Shown: in pieces, positions 44,401-58,155 of the stretch | How positions within the stretch are numbered: position 1 is the first letter of the stretch | Layout of the letters: each line of letters opens with the position of its first letter | DNA from: Linanthus parryae | Lineage: Eukaryota > Streptophyta > Magnoliopsida > Ericales > Polemoniaceae | Reading direction: 5' to 3' | Assembly (NCBI GenBank): GCA_023055425.1 | Contig: JALGPY010000005.1 | Span: forward strand, 9,015,501 to 9,079,500 | DNA length: 64,000 bases | Program-made: the position numbers and the translations under genes | Notes under the pieces: generated by a model | Seen by the model: only the letters and a program-made list of their open reading frames with translations | Told to the model about the DNA's origin: nothing | Database searches by the model: none

Positions 44401-46531
44401 TTAAAAACACGATAAACTTAACAATTTTCTCAAACCGATCCAACAGTCGTTCTTAACTTGATTTCTATATGTTAGTGCTCTTATAGTTCTTTCCCCTTTC
44501 CTAACAACTTAATTTCGATTCCAACTGATGGGGCTCGGCTTCCTTTGGAACCCAAATCGTGAGGAAGATAACTAGAAAGGGAAATGAAAAGAGAAGGCTG
44601 CCTTTGTATTATTTGAGACAAAGATGCTCCATTTGTTTTGCGAATTGCTTTTAAATCTCACAATAGTCTTCTAATAAACTACTTGATGAAATAAAGAATT
44701 CAGAGAGCTCTTCCTTTCATTTTCATTCCCTTTGCTTATGCTAATCACGGATTCCGAGAGCAGGGGGTAGAAGAAAGTACCTCAGGAATAAATAAAATGA
44801 TCTTACGCAAATTAATGGATTTTGTTCTTGTCTTAACATCAAGGACACAAGATCACTCCTAATACAGATTATTACTAATAGTAACAACTAACAACTCATA
44901 TTTTTGCTCAGGGCAAGTTGACGTACGGAAAGATTGGAGAATGGAGGTTTGACAAAAGATCATTTGATCAAGTTATGCCTCCCAGGAACCTTCCCCTTCC
45001 TCCCCCTGGTGTCCCAGAAAGTGTGGTATGTCCTCCCCACTATAAATTTCTATCAATTGCTTCATGAAAGTTTAAGCAGCATCAGTAAAGATACAAGCTG
45101 TTAGCATTCCTGCGTGTCGCTAACCCTTATAATGTTTTCCGTAGTATTTTTTATATTTCCCTATAGGGCTATCTAGTGATTTGCACAGATAAAAAAATAC
45201 CATACTGGTTATGTACGTGGAAAAATTGCTCAAGAAGACCTTCCTCTAATAGGATACCTGATAAGCATACAAATATTTATTACTGCATTTCACAAAAGTA
45301 AGGCCTTGTTTCCACTTGTTTCTGTGAAACTATCACTTAAAGCAACTATCAGGACCATATTAAGACATACATCAACTTAACTGATCCTTAACTTACTTTT
45401 ACATTGAAGATGAAATCATACATGCGGTCTTGGCGTGTTGCAGTAATTTAGTATGCATTGACTATGGCTAGCTTGCTATCCACTACACCGAGAAGCAATA
45501 AGAAATGTATTCATTCATAAGTTGTCGATTGAAACTCTTCGGTGAACGAGAAGCAAATATAAAAGACAAAACACTAAAACCTGAAAGAAATAGAGTAGAA
45601 AGAATATAGAAGTAGCATTGATGGGAAATAGAATGGGAGAAACTTAGTTAAGGTGTCTGAGTACAGTTAAGGACAGAGTCAGACCTTTCATGTGCTTGTA
45701 AAAATTGTGTCTTCATAAGAGTTGAGGGATGTAAAAAACCTATAGGTAGACTTTGGATAACATCTCCAGAGCTGATAAAGAGTGACTGAGAGTCTGAGAC
45801 AACTAATAAAAATGACCTCAAATTTTGAGCTTGTCAGTTCTATATTCGTGTGCTCATTTAAATTCTTATACAGTCATACCTAATCACTGTCTTGGAACTC
45901 ACTTAAACATCCTTAATGTTTAAATACAAATAGAACTACAACTTGAAGTCACCAACCACCATATGCCCTATATAGGTAAAATATTCCTCTGAATTTTGCT
46001 GACCGTGCCTGTTGAAGCACTATTTTTTTCTTTTTTCTTTTTTTCCTTTTTTTAGAAAATGATCGAAATATATAGATAGAACTTGGTAACTAGTACACTA
46101 AAAAGATTTCTGGTTGTGAAGCTATATGGTCTTTTGGACCCCCATGGCATGATTCCAGAATGTTTGTATATTAGTGTTTTAACCTCGTCAAAGCAACAAA
46201 ATTGAATTTGTTCTTCTCGTAAGCCATCATGAGAAGCCCTTGAGTGAGGTAAAGTTCTATAATCCGTTTTCTGTGTAGCTTGACTTTTATAACCAACCAT
46301 TTACAAGGTCCCATGCTAACATAAATTCTGGTAAAAGTTTAGAACTTCGGAACCCAGTTCTTGATCCATCTACTGTAATTCTCTTAATTGATTCATTCTG
46401 TGAGAATTGTTAAGGAGTAGAAATGTGCGCCGTGCTTGATTCTTCCTAAATATTTGGAACTGCTTTTGCAGGTCACTCTTGTGAAAATGGTGAATGAGGC
46501 CACAGCAAATATTCCAAACTGGGGATCTTGA
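41486..46531 (+). CDS. HPAT: Hydroxyproline O-arabinosyltransferase (HPAT, GT95 family)
   Basis: Eight exons: 41486-41881, 42936-43003, 43086-43287, 43412-43509, 43592-43661, 44231-44302, 44912-45025, 46472-46531; all introns GT-AG, 359 residues, the usual family length. HPATs add the first L-arabinose from UDP-arabinofuranose to hydroxyproline in extensins and CLE-type peptides, in the Golgi. The N-terminus (MGCGNLFFSLVITFSVALIT) is a type II signal anchor. Hallmarks are KRLFHTAVTSSDSVYNTWQC, MGGFTRILHSGKADQYMDEI, VLNRPWAFVQWLQQADI, the metal/nucleotide-binding-like SEPDHIIVKP, and GWVLEMYAYAVASATHGVGN. The second exon donor was chosen at 43004 because it keeps frame and gives the conserved EDYIL. 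I cannot tell which of HPAT1-3 is the ortholog. Intron 3 holds a tandem duplication, and the upstream region is repeated elsewhere in the window. Confidence 0.95.
43332..43409 (+). repeat. 39-bp tandem duplication at the end of HPAT intron 3
   Basis: Two identical 39-base units (43332-43370 and 43371-43409), each from GCAGTTTCATCTC to TTGATGGATTC, lie directly before exon 4. The true acceptor AG (43410-43411) is just after the second copy. The two GCAG sites at the unit starts could act as alternative acceptors. Confidence 0.92.
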
Positions 46532-47339
46532 AGAATTGATGTAGAGTAGAAGCTGATGTGTTGAAAGGCTGAAGAAATTTTGCTTCAACGAGTGCATATA
46601 TATTGAAATCTTAACAACATTGCTTTGTGATCTGCATATTTCAACGCTAGCATGGGAACACTTATTCTACTTCCACGGTGAAAATGGATCCTTCAGCTTG
46701 TGACATCTTTGAGCTCCAACATTCTACTTCCACAAATGTAAAATTTATTTCTTTTCATTACCCAAGAGTGTACAATAGATAGTTCAACCACAGTTCTGTG
46801 TCATGATCATTAGTGCAAGGCATCACAGAGACCCTTTTTGTTGCAGACAGAAACGGCAGTTGTTTTATGTTCTCTCCCACGATTTGTATCTGATCTTTTT
46901 TGTTGTATACTGTAAACTTCGAGTTTCATATATTTGATGATGGTGCTTGGATTGGGATTACAAGAAATATTTTGTTCTCATTTGTTGGCATTTTATCGGA
47001 GAGAACATAAAGAAAAATCTAGCACATAATATGATTTGTACATTAGCTGTGATATTTTTCATTGATCATTAATGGACTTATTTATAAAGGAAAAACATAA
47101 CAAAAAAACATAACAAAAAAGGAAAAAAATAGCATTATCAGCATCTCCTAGGGACAATATTCAACACCATTATCTCAGAACTCTTTTGATGAAACATCTG
47201 ATACTGGTTTGTTTGAACAGAAACCGGGAATACAAGGAAAACTATCTTTATTGTAAAAGTTACACCATCAATGGTTGTTTGAACAGAAATCGCAAATACA
47301 AGGAAAACTACAAAAGGTAAAAGATAATTTACAGTCAGT
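46532..47339. other. HPAT 3' untranslated region and intergenic spacer
   Basis: The HPAT 3' UTR probably extends to around 46950 (T-rich text, ATATTT stretches). From about 47090 there are A-rich runs and a short duplication (GTTTGAACAGAAA(C/T)CG near 47210 and 47275) before the end of the PPR gene on the opposite strand. The genes are convergent. Confidence 0.5.
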
Positions 47340-48878
47340 TCAATTCTGAGGGGGAAGAACGCCGGTGGCGTGTCCTCTAGATGGTGGCAATACAGTGTGC
47401 AGTCTCTTGATCATCAGGTCAAGTTCTTGCAAATTTTCCATATTTCCACATTGCACAAGAAACCTTTCCATCATCCGAAACGTTGGCTTACTCAAATGCC
47501 TCCCTCTCTGCAACATTTGCTTGGAGCACGCAAAAGCCTCTTGCACCTTCCCAATAGAGCACAAGGCTGTCACTAACAGATCCAAAGCATGGCCATGAGG
47601 ACATTGCCCTCTTTCAAGCAAGTAAATCCAGAAACCTAAACCTAAATCAGACCGGCGATTCACACAAAAGAACTTCATCAACATCACTACAGTTCGAGTT
47701 TTGGGTAGAAAATTCTTCCTCAACATCTTCTCATAGAGTTCCAGAACATTCTCCACATTTCTAGACTTCATCAATCCGCAGAACATCGTATGATACGTTA
47801 TATTGTCGTGCCCTATGCATTTTTCTTCCATTTCATCCATAAGAACTGCTGCTGAATTCACATCTCCGCACTTAATCAGAGAGCTTATTAGAGCATTGTA
47901 AGCTCCAATATCAGCAGTTAGGTTTCTCTTGGGAATTTCATCAAACAGCTCTCTTGCTTTGGGAATGTTCCGAGCAACCCCAGCTCCATGGATCAAAGTT
48001 GTAATCGTTTGAATTGTAGGTAAGCAGCCGGCAAATTCCATTTCTTTGAAAAGTCTGAGACCATCAGCGAAACATCCTCTCTTGCAGTAACTGTCGATTC
48101 TAATATTATAGGTCACAATATTCGGCTTAAAACCTCTGCGAACCATCTCATGATAGAATAATTCCACTGATGTAACATCGCCTGATTCTTTGAACCCCAA
48201 CAGTAGAATATTCATGGTCTTGATGTTGGGAGAGAATCTAGGAAGCATTTTGTTGAACACGGATCTCGCCTCTTTCATCTGCCTCTGTGTGCAGAATACT
48301 CTGAGCATAATGTTGAATTCATCAGTGCCGAATTCCTTCCCTGGGAATATCTTTTTCTCCATCCTCTCAAATGCTTCTAGGGTATCTTCAAAGGTACCAA
48401 ACTTGGCAATTCTCGATAACATGATGCTAATGGACTTCACAGTAAGCAAGCTAGGTTGTATTTGCTGGAGTTCTTCCATCAAATCCCATGCTTTATCTAA
48501 ATAACGCATCCGCGCAAGGATATGGAGTGTTTTCTCAAAAGCATCTGAACTTGCAAGGGGTTTCGGGTTTTGGAGGGCGAATCTGAAGAACTCGAGGGCT
48601 TTAAGGCCGTTAGAGTGAGCGCCGAACAAGCGACCAAGTACATTCTCAACCAGGGAGGTTGAGAGCACAGATGGAGGGATTTCTCTGAGAAGTGTGGGGT
48701 GCAACGGGTGATTAGGGAAGGGGTGATCATTGATAATTTTGACAATTCTCTCGACTTCAGTTTCGTTATCCAACAAAGGATGAGCCTGAGAAATAGGCTT
48801 AGAACTATATGTGCAAAATCTTGTTAGGTTTCGCGGAACGAATCGACCATCTCTATTCAGTTTCAGTCGATAAAGCAT
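47340..48878 (-). CDS. P-class pentatricopeptide repeat protein, probably mitochondrial
   Basis: A single-exon 512-residue frame, as is typical of plant PPR genes. The first 30 residues (MLYRLKLNRDGRFVPRNLTR...) are rich in Arg and Ser without acidic residues, a likely mitochondrial targeting peptide. From about residue 110 the protein is a run of some nine 35-residue PPR units, for example FNIMLRVFCTQRQMKEARSV, VTYNIRIDSYCKRGCFADGL, GAYNALISSLIKCGDVNSAA and ITYHTMFCGLMKSRNVENVL. There is no E, DYW or SMR tail, so it should act in organellar RNA splicing, stability or translation rather than as a C-to-U editor. Overall layout reminds me of Arabidopsis At3g61360, but that is from memory, not alignment. 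The MLYRL start is the only upstream methionine. Confidence 0.9.
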   Translation of the reverse strand: MLYRLKLNRDGRFVPRNLTRFCTYSSKPISQAHPLLDNETEVERIVKIINDHPFPNHPLHPTLLREIPPSVLSTSLVENVLGRLFGAHSNGLKALEFFRFALQNPKPLASSDAFEKTLHILARMRYLDKAWDLMEELQQIQPSLLTVKSISIMLSRIAKFGTFEDTLEAFERMEKKIFPGKEFGTDEFNIMLRVFCTQRQMKEARSVFNKMLPRFSPNIKTMNILLLGFKESGDVTSVELFYHEMVRRGFKPNIVTYNIRIDSYCKRGCFADGLRLFKEMEFAGCLPTIQTITTLIHGAGVARNIPKARELFDEIPKRNLTADIGAYNALISSLIKCGDVNSAAVLMDEMEEKCIGHDNITYHTMFCGLMKSRNVENVLELYEKMLRKNFLPKTRTVVMLMKFFCVNRRSDLGLGFWIYLLERGQCPHGHALDLLVTALCSIGKVQEAFACSKQMLQRGRHLSKPTFRMMERFLVQCGNMENLQELDLMIKRLHTVLPPSRGHATGVLPPQN

Positions 48879-49022
48879 GACCTATATCTTCAGAACAAGG
48901 GTTTACGCAAGCTTTACAGACTTCTGAACCCTGTCAATTTAGTAAATTTATTATCAAATAGTAGCATATAAACCTCATGGAAATTCACATTCACAATGGA
49001 TAGAGGCAATGATTGGGATTAA

Positions 49023-49422
49023 GGCTCTGTTGGTTTCGCTGTAAAATGTTTTACAATGGAAAATATTCTCCGCGTAAAATATTTTGTGTGAAAAAGTTTT
49101 CCATGCGATTAATTTCTGTTGTTTGGTTGACACTTGCCAAAACAGTTGACCGTGACGGCAGTGGCAGTGATGGGTGGCGGTGATGGGTCGTGGTGGTTAT
49201 CGGTGGTGAAGGTGTTAATATGAGTTGTTGTTGTGCTCCTTCACTCTCCGGAAAATGGCTTACGGATTTCTTACGGATTTGAAATGTGTAAATCATTTTA
49301 CATCATTTAAGGGAAAACATTTTACAGGAAAATATTTTACATCCAACCAAACAACACCGAAATACCAAAACAAGGGAAAACATTTTACAGGAAAATGTTT
49401 TTACCACCAACCAAACGGAGCC
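49023..49422. mobile_element. Tourist/PIF-Harbinger-like MITE, 400 bp
   Basis: It is flanked by TAA on both sides (49020-49022, 49423-49425). Ends are imperfect inverted repeats: left GGCTCTGTTGGTTTCGCTGT, right reverse complement GGCTCCGTTTGGTTGGTGGT, followed on both sides by repeated (A)TTTTACAGGAAAAT-type motifs. The three-base TAA duplication and GGCTCTGTTTGG-type ends fit PIF/Harbinger. It lies about 150 bp upstream of the PPR start codon. Confidence 0.8.
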
Positions 49423-51126
49423 TAAGTGTAATTTCAATCTTGAACTTCAATGGTTGGAGCAACAAAATATGAACTGATCCACCAAAGAACACAAAACACA
49501 ATAAGATGCTAATCTTGGAACCTAATTTTTTTTTCAGAGAAGGAAATGAGACATGGTCCTTCATTTTGCTAGGTTGAGCATAAAATGATTTCATTTAGTA
49601 TCCAAGTAACTTTGCTAATTGTGCAAATTCCATGGTTTTCAAAGCTAAAACACAAATCTCCGAACTTAGAGGACATATCTAGAATCGAATCAAAATCAAA
49701 AATTTCAGCGATGAAAGGAAGTCAGACAAGAGGTAATGATGACGAACCTGCGAATTCAGCAGAAGTCTCGCGAAGATGGAGCTTCCGTCGGCTTTCTGGT
49801 GAGGGAAAGCGACGGCTTTGCTTATTCGTCGGTCGGAACTAAGAGAAAGAGAGAGCTAGGGCTTTAGTCGCAGTCGAGAACTGAGAGAAGAAGAAGAAGA
49901 AGAAGAAGAAGAAGAAGAAGGAGGAGGAGGAGGAGGAGGAGGTGCGTTTGCAGTTTGGGGAAATTACGGTAATGCCCGAACGTTAGGACCCCGCAGCAAT
50001 GTAGCCCCATAACGTTGAAGAAACTACATAGAAACCCCCTGTATGTCCAAATTACGATAACATGAAGTCATGAATTACAATTAGCTAGGAATATAGTTTC
50101 CCCGCATAGATGAAAATAATTACACTACTTATCGTTTCAATGTCTCCTATATAGTGACATTCCAATCATGGGCACTGCCTGCAACTCTCAAAGAGCTTCT
50201 CTCTATGTTCTGTGCAAAAAACTAAGAAATTCTGGACATGACATTTGAAGCTCTTCAAAGGATGGTAACCCAAGGTTTTAAGCATATCAACCTTCATATT
50301 ACTAATAAAGCTGTCGTTCAGCAAATGAAGGAGGAGAAGTCGATCAACGAAAGAAAGCTGCCAACCCTCAGGAAAATGAAGATCAAGGACCTTCATCACC
50401 TCGAGTCTGATGTCTGCTGTGTTGACCTCTACTGCAACCTGCAAGGATTACAAGTCAAGTGATTGTTCATGCTTGGTTCTACTTTGGATTGTCTCTAATG
50501 GTCTTAGTTAGTTTTCCTTGGTTTTCTTTGTGTTTTGTTAGATGTTGAACTTCTTGATCTTCAGCTTGTGTTTGTTTTCTCGGTAAAACTCGTGCTTTGT
50601 TTCTCTTTAATTGAAGTTCTATTTTCGTGCCAAAAAAATGTGTCCTATACACGATCTATGAGGTTGTGCTGGCTTTTTCCGAAATCATGATGGAAGTTCG
50701 GTTCGTGGCTATTCCAGAGTGGCACAATGCTGAATCCAGTGGCGTCCGAGATGGTTCTCATTTTAGAACACCTTATCATTGAAACAGGCTCTCATGGTTA
50801 CCACTGTTACTACACAACTCACGGTCGTCTCATAATTCTTGACTTTCTTATTTCTTGATTGCAGCCATTGCAGCACTTGGAACCAAGCAACTTTTGTCTT
50901 TTGTTCAGCACTTAGAGTTGGGACCAAGCAACTTGTCTTTTGTTCATCACCACAACACACCAACTTCATGAAGTTCTGGAGCAGTAAGTGGAATGGTCAA
51001 ATGATATCTTCAACCCACTAGTATCAGGTCTATATCCCCGTTTGCCGTTTGTACTGTCTTTCTAAATTATACTTTTGGTAATCAAAATATCGTGATCGTA
51101 ATTAAACTAATATACTATAAAATATA
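49423..51126. other. No certain gene; simple repeat and possible LINE debris
   Basis: It contains a (GAA)n/(GAG)n microsatellite at 49886-49941. The text at 49690-49860 looks like a leader or short exon (ends GGTCGGAACTAAG), but no family is recognised. A minus-strand frame 50166-50444 is uncharacterised. The plus-strand 3' text at 50480-50640, ending TTCTATTTTCGTGCC then A-rich, resembles a LINE tail, weakly supported. Confidence 0.4.
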
Positions 51127-51361
51127 CTCCCTCCGTCCCATTTTAATTGTCCTCTTTGATTTTTATGACTACTTTGACTAATAAAATCGAGTAGCTAAAT
51201 GATGTAAAAAATTGTCAAACTCTTCATATTATTGTAGACTTAAGAAAACTCTACAATATTGTGAAAAAGTTAAAAAGTTCTTGTATTATTTTCCTAGTCA
51301 ATTTAGCTAGTCAATGTGGCTTGAAAAGTCAAATAGGACAATTAAAATGGGACGGAGGGAG
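51127..51361. mobile_element. Stowaway (Tc1/mariner) MITE, 235 bp
   Basis: It is flanked by TA target duplications. The inverted ends read CTCCCTCCGTCCCATTTTAA on both strands, the canonical plant Stowaway terminus. The interior is AT-rich and non-coding. Confidence 0.96.
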
Positions 51362-51362
51362 T

Positions 51363-51862
51363 ACCATGTTTGCAAAAATATAATATAAAATATACCATGG
51401 CCATAAAACACCCAATTAAGTGCATACAATGTCTATACCAAGACTTCGATACCCAGAAATGAGATCGGAAACTTAACAGCCCCAACTAATACATGCACAG
51501 ATGCAGGCCTCACTACCGGAAATGAGACCATTGTGTTTCTGATATATTAGCTTCCCTCAGGCAACAAAGCAACCCAAGCAACATATACTTCCAAAGAGAT
51601 GAAAGGGGTTACACATCAATTGATGTTTCAAATAAACTAGATAAGATGACAGAATCTATAATGCCAAGAAATAAAGCATCCAAACAAAAAGCGTAGTTCA
51701 GATAATGCAACAAAACGGGCAAAATTGAAATTCATTCTGCAGTACAAAAGCTAATTGTATAACACAGTTTGGTCCAAAATTTTCATCCAACTCAAAATAG
51801 TAGAAACATCTTATCCAAACTCCGTTCTCACATCAGATCAACTAATGAAAAACAACTAGAAC
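51363..51862. other. Intergenic spacer including the RPS11 3' UTR
   Basis: No coding signal. The part nearest 51863, upstream in minus-strand terms, is the 3' untranslated region of the ribosomal gene. Confidence 0.6.
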
Positions 51863-54110
<2,248 letters not shown>

Positions 54111-54174
54111 GATTTGACGCCGGTGAAGAGTCGGAGAAGACGACGGAAGTGGTGGAGAGACGGAGGCTCGGCGA

Positions 54175-54240
54175 AAACCCTAGTTGTTCAGAAGATTGCG
54201 ATGAAGGAGCACACTGAAGTTTATATACTGAGAACCCTAA
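54175..54240 (-). promoter_or_regulatory. RPS11 core promoter: TATA box and telo-boxes
   Basis: On the minus strand a TATATAA box lies at 54227-54221 and a CTAGGGTTT telo-box at 54183-54175, with a second TTAGGGTTC at 54240-54232. Telo-boxes are a known hallmark of plant ribosomal protein promoters. The start of transcription should be near 54190. Confidence 0.65.
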
Positions 54241-55486
54241 CGCTTTGTAATGACGGAAACAACCCTCGTGTCACTGCGGCTGTGCTGTGAGAGTCGAGAA
54301 ATTAAATTTACGTCCCCGTAGTTTAATCAATAACACAACTTTCCCCTACTTTTGGTTTGTTAATGAGATTATTGGGTCAAAGTAACCTCAAAATTCAAAC
54401 TGTGAACAAGAGTCAGGAGTAAGAGAAACTAGGGCTGCCACTTGGACGGGCTGAACCGGACCAACCCAAACTACAACAGAGTTTGGGAACATATTTTTAG
54501 TAACTTGGAAGAGCTTGGACAAACATTCTTAACTTGAATTGTAGCCATAAATTACAAGCTATGATATACATGCTTTCAGTATCATCTTTAATGCTTAAGT
54601 TGTTAATTTAATTTTAAGAGGACAATTTCATTTTATTAAGTTAAATGTACTAGTCCAAATTTAGTCTGAGTCCAAATTGATTTGTATGAATTTGAGACTG
54701 GATGGACTGACCATGCTCCTAACTCGGGCTAGGCTGGGCTTGGACAGCCAGGACAGAACACGGGTTTGGGCTAGGACACAAGTGACAACCCACCAAGCCA
54801 GAGGCAGAGCTATACATGGGCACGGGGCGGCACGTGCACCGCTCAAGTTTGAAATAATTACAGGCATAACCTCTAAAATGGATAAAGTTTTCAACAGTGC
54901 CCTTCAATAATTTGCACTTTCTTCAAACAAAAAATGCATTTGTGCACACAAAAACTTGTCTCTTGTGCCGCAGTTTTGTGAAATTGTGCCACCTCAATCT
55001 TGGCTCTGTGACTACGTCTAGCCTGCCCGGGTTGCAATCCTAAGAAACAGAAGAAGTATCTTGCTTGGTAATTATGCATCCGCAAAATTGACATTTTCCA
55101 CTATCTTTAGAATAAAAGGAGTGTCAGGAGTGCTCACTTTCTCCCTGTATCTTACAGATCATTAACTTATCTTTTTGTATGTTTTTTTTGAAATATTATT
55201 TATATTTGTGTTAAGAAAGAGAAAGATACCTAGACGGGAGTCTTAGGTTTTACCAAATATAAAGTACAAACATTGTATTAGTCGAGTAAACAACCTATTA
55301 ACAACACTATTCTAGGTATTGCTACAAATTTCTAACATTGCAAGAATTCATTTTATTAATACCTGATTGCAACTTGCATACAATCATTTCTTTATCAAGT
55401 CATTGTTGGACAAAAAATCAAGGTAAAACTGTTGTCAATGACCAAATGGACTACCAGTATTGGGCTGACAAGAGTCGAAACTCTTA
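54241..55486. other. No gene recognised
   Basis: AT-rich intergenic DNA with a GC-richer patch at 54700-54860. No exon or element ends were identified. Confidence 0.5.
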
Positions 55487-56159
55487 GGGTATCTCCAACT
55501 CATTTCATTTTCTCCCTCCCCTCCCCCATCGTTTCCCCTCACGGGCCCACCATTCTCCCACAACTCATTTCATTTTCTCCCTCCCCTCCCCCTCCGCTTC
55601 CCCTCACTGGCCCACCATCCCCCCCCCCCTCCAAACTACTACTCATATCCAACCCATTTCTTTCCCCCCACCTAACAAAATTAATTTCTAATATATATTT
55701 AATGACTTAAAAAATAATTTATTAATACTAAAAAGTAAGAAATTTGACGCATTTTTAACCGTGTTTTTAAATTATTTAATAATTATAATTATTAACTGTA
55801 TAAAAAATAAGATTTATAAATTTTTCAACAAAATAAGCTAACGATGACCTTTAGTAAATATACTTTTCAACAATAGCGGATACCGTATTTATTTTTATAA
55901 CAACAAAAAAAATTACTAAAATTTATTAATCAAAATAACAAATACATAATATAATTATAATATATTACTAACTGTAATTAATATTGACAAATATTAAATC
56001 AATTAACCAGTCTATGTTCATAGAAAAATTCCCCCTAACCATCTCACACCAAACGCAAAACTTATCCCAAAAGCATCCCCTCCCCCCATAGGATTGAACA
56101 TGAACAATATTTTTATACGGTTTTCTCCATCCCCTCCCCCCATAGGTTTGGAGATGCCC
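55487..56159. mobile_element. Non-autonomous PIF/Harbinger-like element, 673 bp
   Basis: The 3-bp flanks TTA match (55484-55486, 56160-56162). Ends are inverted: GGGTATCTCCAA on the left and, reverse complemented, GGGCATCTCCAA on the right. The left part holds two copies of a CAACTCATTTCATTTTCTCC block (55495 and about 55560). The centre is very AT-rich with no coding. The class is inferred from the TTA duplication. Confidence 0.65.
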
Positions 56160-58155
56160 TTAAATATCGACCTTTTCGCGTTGAAAGTTCGTACTTTCTA
56201 ACACAATTCAACAATTCAAGGTCAGGTTCCACGCAACAAAGCAGAGTCCAACACGAGCATGATCTTGCTCAACAGTTTTTAACACAGGTCAACAATATGG
56301 ATATGTGGTACCCGATCTTTTTCCCAATCGTAGTAAAGAACTTCATTAACCAAAGATACTACAGCCCAGACTCAAAAGTCGAACGTATTGAAACATCGGC
56401 AGCACCCCCTAGTCACCGTAACAGAGTACTTGCTACAGTATAAAACCTAATGTCTTGCTTCACTAAACCAAAAGATAACTAGAGAACTAGAACTAGCAAA
56501 CAGAACATAACAAACCACAAGTAACATACATAGACCTATCACAAACACAGAATCAAATTGAACGAAGGAGAGCAACAGCAGGAGATGCATCATATGAGGG
56601 AAAACTCTGCAGATTCCAGTGTTGTCTAATTGAACAAAGGAGTAAATCAAAGCCGGATCTAGGCTCCTGTGAACATATTCCAGCTTCTAAAGTCATCTGG
56701 AGATATCCTGAACCTAATCTGGGCATCATCAACTACTGAAGTCACAATAACTGGAATGCATAATACTAGAGAGAAAAATATACCCGGGAAATGTAAGATA
56801 AAAGTCAAATTACTTCAATCATTCGGTACAATTGACTACAATGACAAATATTTTACATAACCAGACTCCGATAAAATTTTAAGACACTAATTTTTAACTT
56901 CAATTTCTCTTAACAACCAAACAACTAAATGGGTGCGGAATTTTTTTAATTTTAGAAAGATTACTTTATCTGCTTCACTATCAACAACCATATCTCAATC
57001 AAGGAAGACAGGTGCAGAGCCCTTTTCCCGGCTTTTGCTGTAAAAGATCTGAATAGGCATGATGATGTAGTATATATGTCTCAACTCTCCACTAGGCAGC
57101 ACTACTCTCGCTTTAAAATCTGAAGCAATTTTCTTGTTTTCCCAACTAAATATCCGGAGATGTATTTATTCACTCCCTCTGCATCAATATCAAGTACAAA
57201 ATTTTAGCGCAACATTAGAACAAATTAAACCAATTAAATTCAAAATTCAACAAAAAGAACCTGCAACAAAATTCAAGCTTGTGATGCAACCTATGATATC
57301 TGAATGGAACAAATGTAAACTTCCCTAGTCAGAAGTAGCAAGCCTGTGAGGCTTGAAGGGTAAAGTTTCCTTAATCAAGGTTCGTGTCACAAGCAAATAA
57401 AACCAAACCCACAAACTATGACAGAAGCGCTAAACGTAAAACACAATCCTGCCAAGAATACCCCTTAATAGTACAGTTACCCTAACAAATTCCCTTGACA
57501 TCAGTTTGGATTCACAAGGAATTCGAGCATGGATTTGGATTTGTTTAGCTGTAGGATCAAGTCATTTTTCACTACAAAACCAGGGTCAAGATTTGATTTG
57601 GTCAGAATCTCCTATTTTAGCCCCAATAAATCCTTCACAACCTAATGTATTTCAAATGACTCCTAAACACATAATATTTCAAATCTTACCTATTGGAGCT
57701 TTTACGACCCTCTTACACCCCCCCCCCCCCCCCCCCAAACCCCACAAACCAAGGTCAATTATCAATTATGTATGAACAAGCTTTACTTTGAAACCAAGTT
57801 CAAATCTTCTATCCAAACGCAGACTTAGGAACTTTCGTCAATCCCCTTGACCAATGCCAGGAAAAGGAATATAGAATCTATAATCATGATAGTATTTCAA
57901 ACTTCACATCTTCCTACTTCATAGAATTTCCCACAATTAGAGATCATGCAATTAACATTTTACTGGCATATTCAAGTAGTGGTGTGAACAAGGTTCCAAT
58001 TATACATGGAAGTCCACTCTTTTTGCTTAGTAACATTCATAGAAGAACTAAATCCAAGACCTCACCGATACCATATGATTGATTCATTTGCAACGCACGT
58101 AGTGTTATCAAATAACATGGAAACACAATCATCAATCAGAAACACGTCAAATTAC
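56160..58155. other. No confident exon; downstream part of the BAG6-like gene
   Basis: The final exon or exons and 3' UTR of the minus-strand BAG6-like gene should lie here, but the expected last exon is tiny and I could not fix it. A C(18) run at about 57719-57736 and poly-A-type text are the only other features. Confidence 0.45.

Noticed and set aside
50166..50444. 92-codon minus-strand ORF
   Set aside because: No start context, no recognised motif, and an equally long ORF on the opposite strand. Kept only as uncharacterised.
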